From assembly GCF_002284535.1 (NCBI RefSeq), contig NZ_NPKH01000033.1:1-64000 (forward strand): DNA of 64,000 nt, written 5' to 3'. The position numbers and the translations under genes were made by a program. The notes beneath the pieces were generated by a model. That model had not been told where the DNA came from. It made no database searches and saw only the letters and a list, made by a program, of their open reading frames with translations. Source of the DNA: Mesorhizobium wenxiniae (GTDB lineage: Bacteria; Pseudomonadota; Alphaproteobacteria; Rhizobiales; Rhizobiaceae). Of this stretch, positions 40,770 through 49,546 are shown one piece after another (within the stretch, counting starts at the first letter, position 1; each line of letters begins with the position of its first letter).

Positions 40770-41432
40770 TCAAGCGGAGACGGCAGCCGGGATGGCGCAG
40801 GTGACGCCGGTGCCCTGCAGATTGCAATAGCCGTAGGGATTCTTCGCCAGATATTGCTGGTGGTCTTCCTCGGCGAAATAGAACTCCGGTGCCGGAGCAA
40901 TCTCGGTGGTGATCCTGCCGCGGCCGGCGCCGCGCAACGAGGCCTCATAAGCGTCACGCGATGAGATCGCCGCCTGGTGCTGCGCATCGCCAAACGTGTA
41001 GATCGCCGAGCGGTAGGTGGTGCCGACATCGTTGCCCTGGCGCATGCCCTGCGTCGGGTCGTGGCTTTCCCAGAACAGCTTCAGAAGCTGTGCATAGGAC
41101 ACGATCTTCGGGTCGTAAACGACGAGCACGACTTCGGCATGGCCCGTAAGGCCGGTGCAAGTTTCCTGGTAGGTCGGGTTGGGGGTAACGCCACCCGCAT
41201 AGCCGACGGCCGTGACCCAGACACCATCGATCTGCCAGAACAGGCGTTCGGCGCCCCAGAAGCAGCCCAGCCCGAACATCGCCGTCTCCAGCCCCTCGGG
41301 ATACGGCCCCTTGAGCGGCCGCTTCGAGACGAAGTGCTTGGATGCCGTCGGGATAGGCTTGGCGCGGCCCGGCAGCGCCTCGGCAGGCTTCGGCAGATTG
41401 AGCTTCTTGTTCAGCATGTCGCTGAGAATCAT
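40770..41432 (-). CDS. msrA: Peptide methionine (S)-S-oxide reductase
   Basis: Product of 220 residues. The catalytic GCFWG motif sits in AMFGLGCFWGAERLFW, followed by GYAGG and the region TGLTGHAEVVLVVYDP. The C-terminus carries no obvious resolving Cys pair beyond YCNLQG, so recycling may use that Cys. It repairs oxidised methionine. About 50 N-terminal residues before the core are typical of the alphaproteobacterial form. Confidence 0.95.
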   Translation of the reverse strand: MILSDMLNKKLNLPKPAEALPGRAKPIPTASKHFVSKRPLKGPYPEGLETAMFGLGCFWGAERLFWQIDGVWVTAVGYAGGVTPNPTYQETCTGLTGHAEVVLVVYDPKIVSYAQLLKLFWESHDPTQGMRQGNDVGTTYRSAIYTFGDAQHQAAISSRDAYEASLRGAGRGRITTEIAPAPEFYFAEEDHQQYLAKNPYGYCNLQGTGVTCAIPAAVSA

Positions 41433-41480
41433 GTGCGGTCTCCCTTTCTCTTTGTTTGGGGCGCTGGAAAGCTATCACGT

Positions 41481-41798
41481 CTAGGCGAACCGCCCGCTCG
41501 GCCGCTCCCGCCTGTAGCCGATCATGTAGAGAATGAAGGCAAGCACCGCGAACACGGCGAAGCCGGGCTGGTTGAGCACCCAGGCGATGGCGCCGTCCCA
41601 TAGCAGCGGGCCAAGCTTGTCGCGGACGAAGCTTTCAAAGGTGCTTCGCGTATCCGGCGAGACGGCCAGCCAGCTCGTGTTGAGCGGGGTCATGACCAGC
41701 GCGGAGGCCGCCACCGAGCGTGTCGCGTCGATCACCGCCATGATGACGGAAACCGAAAGCGCGACCAGTGCCGCGAGACGGAAGACGAAGCGGAACAT
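41481..41798 (-). CDS. Hypothetical membrane protein, two TM
   Basis: Product of 105 residues with two hydrophobic segments (about residues 8-26 and 73-95) and a soluble middle containing LAVSPDTRSTFESFVRDKLGPLLWD. The end is basic (YRRERPSGRFA). It is found, from memory, as a hypothetical protein in rhizobia; no function is known. Transcribed in the same direction as msrA, 48 bases upstream, so possibly cotranscribed. Confidence 0.75.
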   Translation of the reverse strand: MFRFVFRLAALVALSVSVIMAVIDATRSVAASALVMTPLNTSWLAVSPDTRSTFESFVRDKLGPLLWDGAIAWVLNQPGFAVFAVLAFILYMIGYRRERPSGRFA

Positions 41799-42222
41799 CC
41801 AGACCTTACCTCCCCGGAAGCTTATCAGAAATGTCTGTATCGGCCTGATAAATAGGATCTGCTCGCTTTATCCGCAATCGCGACACGCGAAGTGAACCCA
41901 CGCCGCCGGTTTTGCGCCACTGAGGCGCCAGTCGGCAAAGTCACCGCCGCCGATCGCGGCGATCGGCTGCCAAGGCAGCACTGGTGACATGGACAGAGCA
42001 TCCCTGTCCGACAAAGCGAATAGAGTGCCGTTATGTCTTGGCATTCGGCACCGGATCGACTAGATGAGCCCCGCGCCTGTTGCTTTGACGGCTCAGGTGC
42101 GGGGAAAGGGTGTCCGCTGGTTGACGGCGCCCACGGTGCGGAGTTCTGGACCGGAATGCCCGAAGGGAGACGCATCTCCCCAACCCGCGCGGCGAAACCG
42201 GCCGCGTTGAAAATGCTAAGAC
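41799..42222. other. Gene-poor stretch before tRNA-Ser
   Basis: I see no convincing gene in these 424 bases. Open frames here are low in protein-like content. A small palindrome GCCGATCGCGGCGATCGGC-like lies near 41947. Part of the segment (about 41908-41930, TTTTGCGCCACTGAGGCGCC) resembles the end of the prophage gene at 47690-47712, which may be chance. Confidence 0.4.
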
Positions 42223-42312
42223 GGAGAGGTGGCCGAGTGGTTGAAGGCGCACGCCTGGAAAGTGTGTTTACGGGAAACCGTAACGCGGGTTCGAATCCCG
42301 CTCTCTCCGCCA
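42223..42312 (+). tRNA. tRNA-Ser(GGA), intact
   Basis: Class II tRNA with anticodon GGA in CTGGAAA. Acceptor GGAGAGG/TCTCTCC pairs with one wobble, the variable arm TTACGG/CCGTAA is strong, T arm GCGGG-TTCGAAT-CCCGC is perfect and CCA is encoded. This is the ordinary housekeeping form; compare the mispaired copy at 917-1008. Unfamiliar genes begin right after it, which fits an insertion hotspot, but no copy of its 3' end was found further right. Confidence 0.96.
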
Positions 42313-42315
42313 TTC

Positions 42316-42333
42316 GCCAAAATGGCATTTTTT
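42316..42333 (+). terminator. Weak terminator after tRNA-Ser
   Basis: Short hairpin GCCA (42316-42319)/TGGC (42323-42326) followed by a run of six T. Confidence 0.5.
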
Positions 42334-42444
42334 ATTCTATAAAATCAGCTATTTACGAAAAATAGCCTCGATCACTTAGACCAACAACTTAGACCAATCT
42401 GGATCAAGGCGCCTTCGGTCCATGACGTTGCCGACAGGCCCGCC

Positions 42445-43170
42445 GTGCCAATCCCTGAAAGTCTCGCATCGGCCAAATGCTCTATGGGTCAAAACCCAAT
42501 CAATCTGAACGACCGAGTTCGACCTATTGCAGACTTTGATGTCCAATGGATAGATGTAGTGGAAGACAGCAGCACCAGAATAACAGGCTTTGCGAGCATG
42601 AACGTATATCCACCTTTCGAGCTTCAGGTGTCGCTATCCAACCTTGCTGAGCTCAGCAAGGGTCTAACCAGTTTTGCGGTGTCACCGCTCGGCAACCCAA
42701 CATGGCTGAAAAGCGAAGATGGAGCGTGGGCAATCAGCGTCGATCAAAAAGATCTCGAACACAAGTTCGAGGTATTCACACTCAGGATAGAGGAGGCAGG
42801 ATCAAATTTACACTTTCCAATTCCTACACCGTCCGAGTTCCGCCCTTGGCCGTTCATTGAGCGGCGCGCGCATGTTCTGAGACGCGCAGAGTACATTTTC
42901 AAACCAGAGGATCCGGCTCCAACGATAGGGATCAACCCACTTTACCAAGACGCAGCGCGACCGGGCGCTGTGCCTCTCATAGCGTTGAGTTCCTGTGTAG
43001 TCGCTGCGGGGCTGTTGTTCGCTGGGGCAGACCAGAAACGCCTTCTTATTTGCGTGGACTGGATGCCGTTCAACATTGTCGTGACCGACGAGCCCGCGGA
43101 AATTGACGACTTCATCAAGTCTTGCGTGTCCACAAGCTTGGACGACTATGCTCTGCAACTTGCCGGATAG
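42445..43170 (+). CDS. Hypothetical protein next to tRNA-Ser
   Basis: Frame of 241 residues from GTG 42445; ATG 42484 (MGQNPINLNDRVRPIADF) gives 228. There is no signal peptide or clear domain; one hydrophobic stretch near the end (PLIALSSCVVAAGLLFAG) could be a buried strand or membrane segment. Base composition is more AT-rich than the surroundings, as in acquired DNA. I do not recognise a family. No obvious ribosome site supports either start. Confidence 0.55.
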   Translation: MPIPESLASAKCSMGQNPINLNDRVRPIADFDVQWIDVVEDSSTRITGFASMNVYPPFELQVSLSNLAELSKGLTSFAVSPLGNPTWLKSEDGAWAISVDQKDLEHKFEVFTLRIEEAGSNLHFPIPTPSEFRPWPFIERRAHVLRRAEYIFKPEDPAPTIGINPLYQDAARPGAVPLIALSSCVVAAGLLFAGADQKRLLICVDWMPFNIVVTDEPAEIDDFIKSCVSTSLDDYALQLAG

Positions 43171-43297
43171 GTTGCCAGCCAAGGGCCCGCCTTCCACCCC
43201 ATCGCGGCCATTGGCGCCTACTGATTGTTGCTTGAAGGAAAGGCCCGGGCGGGGTCTGAGCTTGGGGCTTAGAGGCGCCCCGCCCGGGAAGTCTGGT

Positions 43298-43726
43298 TTA
43301 GTACAGGTCGGCGTTGCTGTCGCCGTGCTGCGCTATGTGTGCCGCCACGGCCTGTGCATGTCGATGCAGGGTGCCCCAGTCACCCGCCACAAGGGCGCGC
43401 CTCAGGGCTGGCATGTCGGCCTCATCGACGTACGTGCTGTATTGCGCTGACGTCAGCCCCAGCGGCTTGAACACCTCTCGTTCAGCGTGAAGCGCAAAGG
43501 CTGCCTCGACCATCGTCGTCTCGATCTCGTCAACCTGGGCCGTCTCGGGGTTCAACACCCCAGTCTCGATGTACTCCGCAATGGTGGCGTCCCTCACCTC
43601 GGCAGGACCAGAGTTGAACCGATTAAGAGAGCGGTCAGCCATGGCCACCATCTCGTTGAATTGCCTTTCGGCCTTCTCGTCCTCGGTCTCATCCTTGTCG
43701 TCGTCCTTCGTGCCATCATCATCCAC
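43298..43726 (-). CDS. Hypothetical protein, acidic N-terminus (phage-like cluster)
   Basis: Product of 142 residues from GTG 43726, behind a good GGAGG. The N-terminus is very acidic (VDDDGTKDDDKDETEDEKAE), then a helical region (RQFNEMVAMADRSLNRF and VEAAFALHAEREVF). It is the last of five tightly packed minus-strand genes (43.3-45.3 kb) that look like a phage or plasmid module. Function unknown. Confidence 0.6.
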   Translation of the reverse strand: MDDDGTKDDDKDETEDEKAERQFNEMVAMADRSLNRFNSGPAEVRDATIAEYIETGVLNPETAQVDEIETTMVEAAFALHAEREVFKPLGLTSAQYSTYVDEADMPALRRALVAGDWGTLHRHAQAVAAHIAQHGDSNADLY

Positions 43727-43782
43727 GGTCGGAACCTCCAGCCCCTCGACGGGGGCCAGAGGCTTCTCAACGTCCGCCGTGG

Positions 43783-44220
43783 TTACCTGAAAGACTTCGG
43801 TGCGGCGTAGCCACGGGCCGCAAGGCCATCGACCACGGCCTTGTTAAACTCGGCCTGCGTGATCTGCCCGACCTCGGCCATGTCGGCCTGCTGATACGAG
43901 ACCTCAATGCCGCCGAGAACCCTGACCGTGGTCTTCTCGACCTCTGCCATCGGCGGAACAACCCCGGCGCTCTGCGATGTGATCACGCGATTGGTGGTGA
44001 TGCCCATGCGCTCGGCTTGAAGCTGGGCATTGTTCCTGACGGAAAGCTCGACAGCACGGGCAATCTCTTCCTGCTGGCTGCGCTCTTTCGCTTCGGCAAC
44101 CAAGGCGTCTTGCTTGGCCCTGTCAGCTTCGGCCTGTGCGGCCTGAGCCCGCATCATGGCCTGCCCGAGAGCGGTCTGGTCGATCTGGTACTTGTTCGGA
44201 TTGTCGATGTAGTCGGTCAT
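43783..44220 (-). CDS. Hypothetical coiled-coil protein (phage-like cluster)
   Basis: Product of 145 residues from ATG 44220 behind AAGGAACG. Residues about 18-75 are a long charged helix (MMRAQAAQAEADRAKQDALVAEAKERSQQEEIARAVE), probably coiled coil; a compact beta-like part follows (EVEKTTVRVLGGIEVSYQQADMAEVG). Such proteins are common among phage structural or scaffold genes, but I cannot place it. It is spaced 56 bases from the next gene. Confidence 0.6.
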   Translation of the reverse strand: MTDYIDNPNKYQIDQTALGQAMMRAQAAQAEADRAKQDALVAEAKERSQQEEIARAVELSVRNNAQLQAERMGITTNRVITSQSAGVVPPMAEVEKTTVRVLGGIEVSYQQADMAEVGQITQAEFNKAVVDGLAARGYAAPKSFR

Positions 44221-44317
44221 TTCGTTTCGTTCCTTGAATGTGAATTGCTGGCCTCGGAGCGGCATTGCCCCGAGACCTGTTCGATTGCTGTTGACGTGGG
44301 GTGCTGATCGCTGCGGT

Positions 44318-44716
44318 TCAGCGTCGAGGCGTGAACCCATAGGTCATCGGCTGCGAGCCTTCAGGACGCTCGCTCGGGGCGGCTGGGGCAGATGGCTGGG
44401 AAAGACCGTCGCTGCCTCCGGCGACCCCTACACGTGGCGGCGAGAGACTGGGCCGCATCGTCACTTCGGCGAACCGCCGCGCACAGGCCACGGCCTCCAA
44501 ATCCGGGTAGCCGTAGACCTCACAGCAACGCTCGGCTGCCGAAGAGAAACTATCGGTCCACCCGATGCCGATCCCCGCCAGCCTCCGGTCAAGCTGAGAC
44601 ACGCTCTCCCAGTCGTCGGCCTTCAGCCATGAGACCAACGCAAGAGCTGCCTCCCGCGCCGGATAGGTCGCGACCCAGTCCCGCCGCCTGATCTCGTCAA
44701 GGGTCAAAACGGGCAT
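44318..44716 (-). CDS. Hypothetical protein (phage-like cluster)
   Basis: Product of 132 residues. The N-terminal two thirds look globular (MPVLTLDEIRRRDWVATYPAREAALALVSWLKADDWESVSQLDRRL) with a Cys pair in AAERCCEVYGYPDL; the end is Pro/Ser-rich and low in complexity. It overlaps the preceding gene by 20 bases. Unrecognised. Confidence 0.5.
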   Translation of the reverse strand: MPVLTLDEIRRRDWVATYPAREAALALVSWLKADDWESVSQLDRRLAGIGIGWTDSFSSAAERCCEVYGYPDLEAVACARRFAEVTMRPSLSPPRVGVAGGSDGLSQPSAPAAPSERPEGSQPMTYGFTPRR

Positions 44717-45149
44717 TCCGGTCGATGCGCCACCGTAGCGGCCCGTGCTTCACGATCAGCGGCAGATGATCTTGGAAGGTCTCACCATGCTCGCTGTGCG
44801 CTGTCGATGCCTCCAGCATGTCCAGCACCGTGGACCGCTGAAGATCACGCGACGGGTGCCGCTCGGGCAGCCCGTTCAGCCAGTCCAGAACGTCTTGACT
44901 GACATGCCGGACAAGGCCCGCCTTCATCGCACCATTGCCGACAAGGCGCTTCAGTTCGCCGTTCAGCATCGACCGGCTGGTGATGTAGGCGCAGTCGGCC
45001 CATACGCCGGTTGACTGGAGGCCGTGCCTCCGGGTCCGCTTCATCTCGACCGTCTGGACGATCCATTCACGATCCGTCTCGACAACGCGGATTGCCGGGG
45101 TGATCTGGTGGACGTTCTCAGCCGACACTGGCAGAGCCCTGCGCGGCAT
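44697..45149 (-). CDS. Hypothetical protein (phage-like cluster)
   Basis: Product of about 150 residues. It has a mixed composition with a stretch VVETDREWIVQTVEMKRTRRHGLQSTGVWADCAYITSRSMLNGELKRLVG, resembling neither a known enzyme nor a structural protein that I recognise. The start is uncertain (ATG 45149 assumed) because the frame runs on across the next gene in another frame. Overlaps both neighbours slightly, as in compact phage genomes. Confidence 0.5.
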   Translation of the reverse strand: MPRRALPVSAENVHQITPAIRVVETDREWIVQTVEMKRTRRHGLQSTGVWADCAYITSRSMLNGELKRLVGNGAMKAGLVRHVSQDVLDWLNGLPERHPSRDLQRSTVLDMLEASTAHSEHGETFQDHLPLIVKHGPLRWRIDRNARFDP

Positions 45150-45324
45150 ACACGGTCTTCCGCCACTCGGCGAACAGCTTGTGCATTTCCCGCTTGTCCG
45201 CGTTGATGGTGTCACGGTGGCGCTGATAGGTCTCGCGGTACATCTCGCGGTTCCGCTCCGGGTTCTCGGCGCGCCACTTGCGCTTGTATTCACGCCACTT
45301 CCGGCGCGTAGCTTCGTCTTGCAT
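45118..45324 (-). CDS. Small basic protein (phage-like cluster)
   Basis: Product of 68 residues with repeated basic-aromatic units (RRKWREYKRKWRAENPERNREMYRETYQRHRDTINADKREM), like the DNA-binding arm found in some HNH nucleases and phage regulators; the nuclease core itself is absent. GAGAGG precedes ATG 45324. It is the first gene of the small cluster. Confidence 0.55.
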   Translation of the reverse strand: MQDEATRRKWREYKRKWRAENPERNREMYRETYQRHRDTINADKREMHKLFAEWRKTVYAAQGSASVG

Positions 45325-46204
45325 CTCTCAATTCCTCTCTGCTGGGAGGTACAAACGAGTGCACCTTCTCCTTCCAACTACGCACCAAAAGCTGGGTGGC
45401 GCTTGCTGTGGCATTCTGCCAGAGCATCGCGCAGAGCAGCCGTGGACACGGACGGGCACGCCGAACTCGCCACTTCATCACCGGCTTCTGGGATTTGCTC
45501 GGTAACGTGGGACACTATTTCGGTCAAACCGGAATAGGCAACGGGTAGCGATTCCAGATCACCACCCTCTCGACGAAACCGTCGGGGGGCCTGGGGATAG
45601 CGGGTCAAGATGACTTGGTAGCCTCCTCATCGGAGCATCGAAGTAGCCATCCGGATCTCGGAGCAGCCGTTCAATGTCGGTTATCCGCCACAAGCTAAGG
45701 CGCCCGCATTTGACGGGGCGGGGGGCGCGTTTGTTGGCGATCCGCCCTTACCAATTCGAGCGACCGATGGGCAGCAGCCCGTCAGGCCGATGACATCCCC
45801 CAAGCGCAAGTAGCCGTTGCTGTTCAAATCCTTCCTCATCACGCCTCGCTCCTTCATTTCGGCAGCGGATGGATGGCACTGGATGAGACATGTGTCGACA
45901 AAATCTCCCTTCAGAATGTCGCCCGAGTTTGGCGCATTTTTTGTAGGCTTTTGAATCTTGACAGCGGCTAGCCGCAGAGCAGACCGTACGTGCCTAATCT
46001 CGGCATCGGGGTCTATGGCCAACATACGAGGATGAGGCATGGGCCGAGATGGACGACTCGATTGCCCGCCCCTTTCCAACGGTTCCTGGATTCCGTTCTA
46101 TCGCCTTGCCGCCGATTTCTATCCACATCCTGCAAAGCCTGGCGGTCGCGTTGTTTATGTGAACATGCTCATGCCGGCCCTTTTTGCCCAGCGGTACAGG
46201 CAGT
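45325..46204. other. Gene-poor, decayed stretch
   Basis: About 880 bases with only weak frames (for example 45378-45608 and 45681-46079 on the minus strand, 45990-46208 on the plus strand). None has both a ribosome site and protein-like content that persuades me. The region is probably remains of mobile DNA. Confidence 0.5.
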
Positions 46205-46549
46205 TTAGCAATCCGACCTTAGGTGTTCGTGGATGATCGGAAGCCCTCGATCAAAATCTTGCAGATGACTTTTCAAACCATCTCGGACATTTGCCCAAAC
46301 GTATCCCTGGATCGGATCGATCGAACGGCCCCGATGCGTCTTCTCTAGGACCCTGACTATGTCCGCAGCAGCTGCCTTGAACTTTTCTAGCGCGATTAGC
46401 TCCTGCTTCCGAATTGGTAACCGTTCGGAATAAGCTTTCTCATGCCAATATGAATGACGGACTCTTTCGAGTTTTTCCGGCAGTGAAAACTTACTTATAA
46501 CGCTTTTGGGAAACGAGTATTCGCTATTGGTAAGCTCATTAAAAACCTT
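46205..46549 (-). pseudogene. Gene fragment lacking a start, 114 codons
   Basis: On the minus strand a frame runs open from just after a TGA at 46550-46552 to TAA at 46205-46207 without any ATG, GTG or TTG near its start. The product has a gene-like, charged composition (EKLERVRHSYWHEKAYSERLPIRKQELIALEKFKAAAADIVRVLEK) and is AT-richer than the host. It looks like the C-terminal part of a mobile-element gene whose start has been lost. Not identified. Confidence 0.45.
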
Positions 46550-46699
46550 TCACGCCCGTTGATAGCTCTGTCGCTCCCCTGCAACACGGAAAAGCCCACC
46601 ACCTAAAATTTCTTGATCAGGGTGGTATTGAGGAGCAGCGATTTCCTCCTCGACGGCCGGAGTTTGGCCTTCATGCTTCTGATGCGGCGACACTGTTCT

Positions 46700-46910
46700 T
46701 CATACGAAGTCGGCCCAACTTTGCATCATCTCCCGCCGTTTCTCCAAAAGGTCACCTCGTCGATAGGCGGCCTCCACTTTTTCGAGATCGTATGAGCCAG
46801 GGCCATCTCTGCGACATCACGCGGGAAATAGTTTCCTCAGCTGCCCAGTCTCTAAATGCAGATCGAAAACCATGTGGCCTTGACGTCCATGCGCTTCAGG
46901 ATAGCTTGCG
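46700..46910 (-). pseudogene. Tyrosine integrase, C-terminal remnant
   Basis: Reading the minus strand with frame changes gives the hallmark end of P4-type integrases: HGFRSAFRDWAAEET (46830-46874), then PRDVAEMALAHTIS, then VEAAYRRGDLLEKRREMM and SWADF before TGA 46700-46702. The His of HGFR and the usual nucleophile-bearing EAAYRR segment are recognisable, but at least two frameshifts separate the pieces. It is a dead trace of an integrated element, consistent with insertion near the tRNA-Ser. Confidence 0.75.
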
Positions 46911-47031
46911 GTCCGGGGTATCTGGGGTTTTGCGTAAGGTTCCGGCCTAGGCGCGGGAGGTGCAATCGATGGGATGCGGCTGGTTTAGCCGGGGTCTTGT
47001 CTTGAAAGAAAAGGGGCGCGCAAAAACCGCT

Positions 47032-47385
47032 TTATGGCAATCCGACAACGCGCCGCTTTGTCCAGCCGGCGATTGTCAGCCCCAACGCCATGCCGGCGCA
47101 GTCGGCTACCCAGTCGAACCCATCCAGATCGCGCCCTATCAGTTGGGCGCCCTGAAGAACCTCGATCGCCGCGCCGGTAAAGGCGAGAAGAACAACCAGC
47201 CTTGCCTTGTGTCCCGGCCAGCCGAGGCTTCCCAGGGCCGCCAGCACCGCGAAGGCGATGGCGTGATGCAACTTGTCATCGTAAAGCGTGACGGCCGTGC
47301 CAAAATCCGGCAAGAACCGCGCCGGCAGAAGAGTGAGCAGGAGAACGCCGGCCAACGTCACCGGAAAAACGATCCTTGCCAGCAT
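47032..47385 (-). CDS. VanZ-like membrane protein
   Basis: Product of about 117 residues with three or four membrane helices. The family pattern is visible: TLLPARFLP, DKLHHAIAFAVLAALG, EVLQGAQLIGRDLDGFDWVADCAGMALG. VanZ-like proteins are small membrane proteins, some of which alter glycopeptide sensitivity; in rhizobia the function is unknown. ATG 47385 is assumed; TTG 47409 would add eight residues. It lies between the integrase remnant and the prophage. Confidence 0.8.
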   Translation of the reverse strand: MLARIVFPVTLAGVLLLTLLPARFLPDFGTAVTLYDDKLHHAIAFAVLAALGSLGWPGHKARLVVLLAFTGAAIEVLQGAQLIGRDLDGFDWVADCAGMALGLTIAGWTKRRVVGLP

Positions 47386-47684
47386 CGGATAAGAATCTAA
47401 GCGCAACAAGGTAAGTTCAGTCCTTCATCTGAAAAGCCTGCATGGGCCAGGTGGATTTCCGTTCCAATGATCGCATCAGCGCTTGAGAATTTAAAATCCA
47501 GAACCACAAGCCTGTGTTGTAAGAAAGGCCGCCGTCGCTCTTATTGCCCTGGAAACGACCACATACCTGCGTGCATTGCCAGCGGCGATTTCAGGAACTT
47601 TGGGTTTTCCCATGAAAAAGCCTGCGGCCAATGCAACAGGGGCAGGTAAAGAGAAAATCTAGCGCGGCCGCCTGGTTGCGGACC

Positions 47685-48566
47685 TCAGTTTTGCGCCACC
47701 GAGGCGCCGGCCAGCCGGGCGAGCGCAGCCCTATCGTCGGGCCTGAGATCAGCAAGGCGGTCATCGCCCGAAGTGGGCGAATTCGGGTTTTTCGCCGACA
47801 GATCGGTGCCGCCTTCAGCGCCGGTGGTTTCACCGTTGATCGCGCCGATGGTCGCCTTTGCGGCAGGCTCGGCGCCAAGCAGTTCAACAGAGCGGCCCGG
47901 ATCTTTGGCGATCATCGCCTGGGCGAGCGCTTTTGCCGTGTTGCTGCGCCAGGCAGTTTCGGCCGCTTGCCTGGCGACCGGGTTGCCCATCTTGGCGATG
48001 AAGTCGAACCCGCTCTGCCTGATCGCCTCGAACGCTGCGGTGTCGTCCGGATCGCTCTGCGCGATGGCGCTTGTGTACGAGTCCTGCGCCTTGGACCATT
48101 CGGCCTGCTCATAGTCCTGGCGGCGCGCATATTGCTGTGCGGCCATGCGTGCCGAGCCGGCCAGCCTTAAAGCCTCTTTTTTCCTGATGAAGTTGGCGCG
48201 TTCGCTCTCCGGCACTTTCGGCAGGGTGCCGTCGAAGAGCGTGTCGAACAGGCCTGATTTGATCACCTGGCCGGTGCGCGGGTCGACCTGGCCATACATG
48301 GCGTCGTGCAGGCCACGACCGTCGGCCGGCGCATTCCGGATCGCCTCGTTTTCGGCCTGGGCGATCTGCCCGTTCAACTCGCGGCCGATGACCTCGGCGT
48401 CGAAGGCGTCCTGCTGCTGCTTCTGTTGCCTGAACCGCTCGGCGACTGCGGAGAGCTCGTCGCCAAAACCCTGCATGGCGGCGCCGATCGGCGAGCCATC
48501 GGGATAGGAAACCACGCTGCCGGTATCGAGCCGGCGCTGGGCAAGCTGGAGGGGGATGGTCGCCAT
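47685..48566 (-). CDS. Internal virion protein, gp15-like, probably truncated
   Basis: Product of 293 residues: MATIPLQLAQRRLDTGSVVSYPDGSPIGAAMQGFGDELSAVAERF, followed by a helical region. It sits just after a gp14-like gene, where podoviruses encode a large ejection protein. Those are usually much longer (600 residues or more), and here the frame ends at TGA 47685 with no continuation in any frame that I can see. It is therefore probably the N-terminal stump left when the prophage end was deleted. Confidence 0.6.
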   Translation of the reverse strand: MATIPLQLAQRRLDTGSVVSYPDGSPIGAAMQGFGDELSAVAERFRQQKQQQDAFDAEVIGRELNGQIAQAENEAIRNAPADGRGLHDAMYGQVDPRTGQVIKSGLFDTLFDGTLPKVPESERANFIRKKEALRLAGSARMAAQQYARRQDYEQAEWSKAQDSYTSAIAQSDPDDTAAFEAIRQSGFDFIAKMGNPVARQAAETAWRSNTAKALAQAMIAKDPGRSVELLGAEPAAKATIGAINGETTGAEGGTDLSAKNPNSPTSGDDRLADLRPDDRAALARLAGASVAQN

Positions 48567-49057
48567 CAGTAAAGCCCTCCGCCCGGCGCCTGCGGAAAGG
48601 CGCTCTTGCCGAACGTCACGGCCTTGCTCGGGTCGTAGATGCCGGAAAGACCCGACACGAGATTGCCGCCTGCCCTAAAGATCGAGGCCGCCGCCGCCTG
48701 CTTGCCGGAAAAACGCGAGATCGCGGCCTGCGTGGTTAGATTGTTCTGGCGCAGTTGCGAGCCGTACTGGATCGCCTTGATGTCGAGCTGGCCCTGCCTT
48801 GCATTGGCGGCCAGCACCTCGGTCGGCGAGCCTGCCATGGCGACGCCCGAGGCGCCGGCCTGGGCGCGCGCCTGCGACAGCAAGAGGTCCTGCTTGTGGC
48901 GCTCCTGGCCCTGTTCGAAGGCCGCGGCTTGCGCGTCGGCCCGCGCCTGCAGTTCATAGGCCTTGGCCTGATAGTCGGCCATCTGCCTCGACTGCTGGCC
49001 CTCGACCAGCGCGCCGCCAACCGAGAGAGCCGTGCCGATAAGGGCAAGTGTGCACAT
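48566..49057 (-). CDS. Internal virion protein, gp14-like
   Basis: Product of 163 residues. After a small hydrophobic start (MCTLALIGTALSVGGALVEG) comes a long helix rich in Gln/Ala (QQSRQMADYQAKAYELQARADAQAAAFEQGQERHKQDLLLSQARAQAGASG), typical of podovirus internal core proteins ejected with DNA. ATG 49057 is used; the longer frame is not protein-like. Its TAA/TGA region overlaps the next gene start. Confidence 0.7.
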   Translation of the reverse strand: MCTLALIGTALSVGGALVEGQQSRQMADYQAKAYELQARADAQAAAFEQGQERHKQDLLLSQARAQAGASGVAMAGSPTEVLAANARQGQLDIKAIQYGSQLRQNNLTTQAAISRFSGKQAAAASIFRAGGNLVSGLSGIYDPSKAVTFGKSAFPQAPGGGLY

Positions 49058-49059
49058 GG

Positions 49060-49506
49060 TCAGCCGCGGCCTCGGCCACGAAGCGAAAATCTGCCCGTGA
49101 TGCCTCCAACCGGCGCGCCGAGCGCAGGGCGCGGGTCGAGCGCGCCGCCGGGGCTGAGGAGGGACAGAAGCATCTTGTCGGCCTGGATCGCCGCCGCGCT
49201 GAGACGAGCGGGTGCTGCCGCTCGCCGCCCGGCTATGGCGGCGCGCCGGATGGCAGTCAGGTTGATTTTCAGGTTGGCAACGCCGGCGGCGTCGAACTGG
49301 CTGTTGGCGGTGGCGACGGCGCGGCGCAAGGCATCGGCGTCGAACAATTGCTGGCGCAGCTGTTCTATCAGCCACTGGGCCATGCGCCAGCGCTCGTCGA
49401 GGGAAGCGGCGTTTGCGCTGATCTCGTCGGCAAATGCTGCGATGTCGACGCAGGCTTCACTTTGCGCGGCGGCGGCGCGGCGCTTGTCATCGGGGATTGG
49501 GGTCAC
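49060..49506 (-). CDS. Hypothetical phage protein
   Basis: Product of 148 residues, helical and Ala-rich, from GTG 49506 behind AAAAGGA. Typical text: AAFADEISANAASLDERWRMAQWLIEQLRQQLFDADALRRAVATANSQFDAAG. It lies between the tail remnant and the gp14-like gene, so a virion or assembly role is likely. Not recognised. Confidence 0.6.
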   Translation of the reverse strand: MTPIPDDKRRAAAAQSEACVDIAAFADEISANAASLDERWRMAQWLIEQLRQQLFDADALRRAVATANSQFDAAGVANLKINLTAIRRAAIAGRRAAAPARLSAAAIQADKMLLSLLSPGGALDPRPALGAPVGGITGRFSLRGRGRG

Positions 49507-49546
49507 AGGAAAGTCCTTTTAGGAGGGTGATGGAAAACGGCGGTTG

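Noticed and set aside
41901..41930. A second copy of the prophage gp15-like end near 41.9 kb
   Set aside because: About 20 bases (GTTTTGCGCCAC-GAGGCGCC) resemble 47690-47712, but the surrounding sequence does not match, so chance is likely.
45378..46079. Two minus-strand frames (45378-45608 and 45681-46079)
   Set aside because: Each lacks a convincing ribosome site or protein-like composition; treated as part of the decayed stretch.
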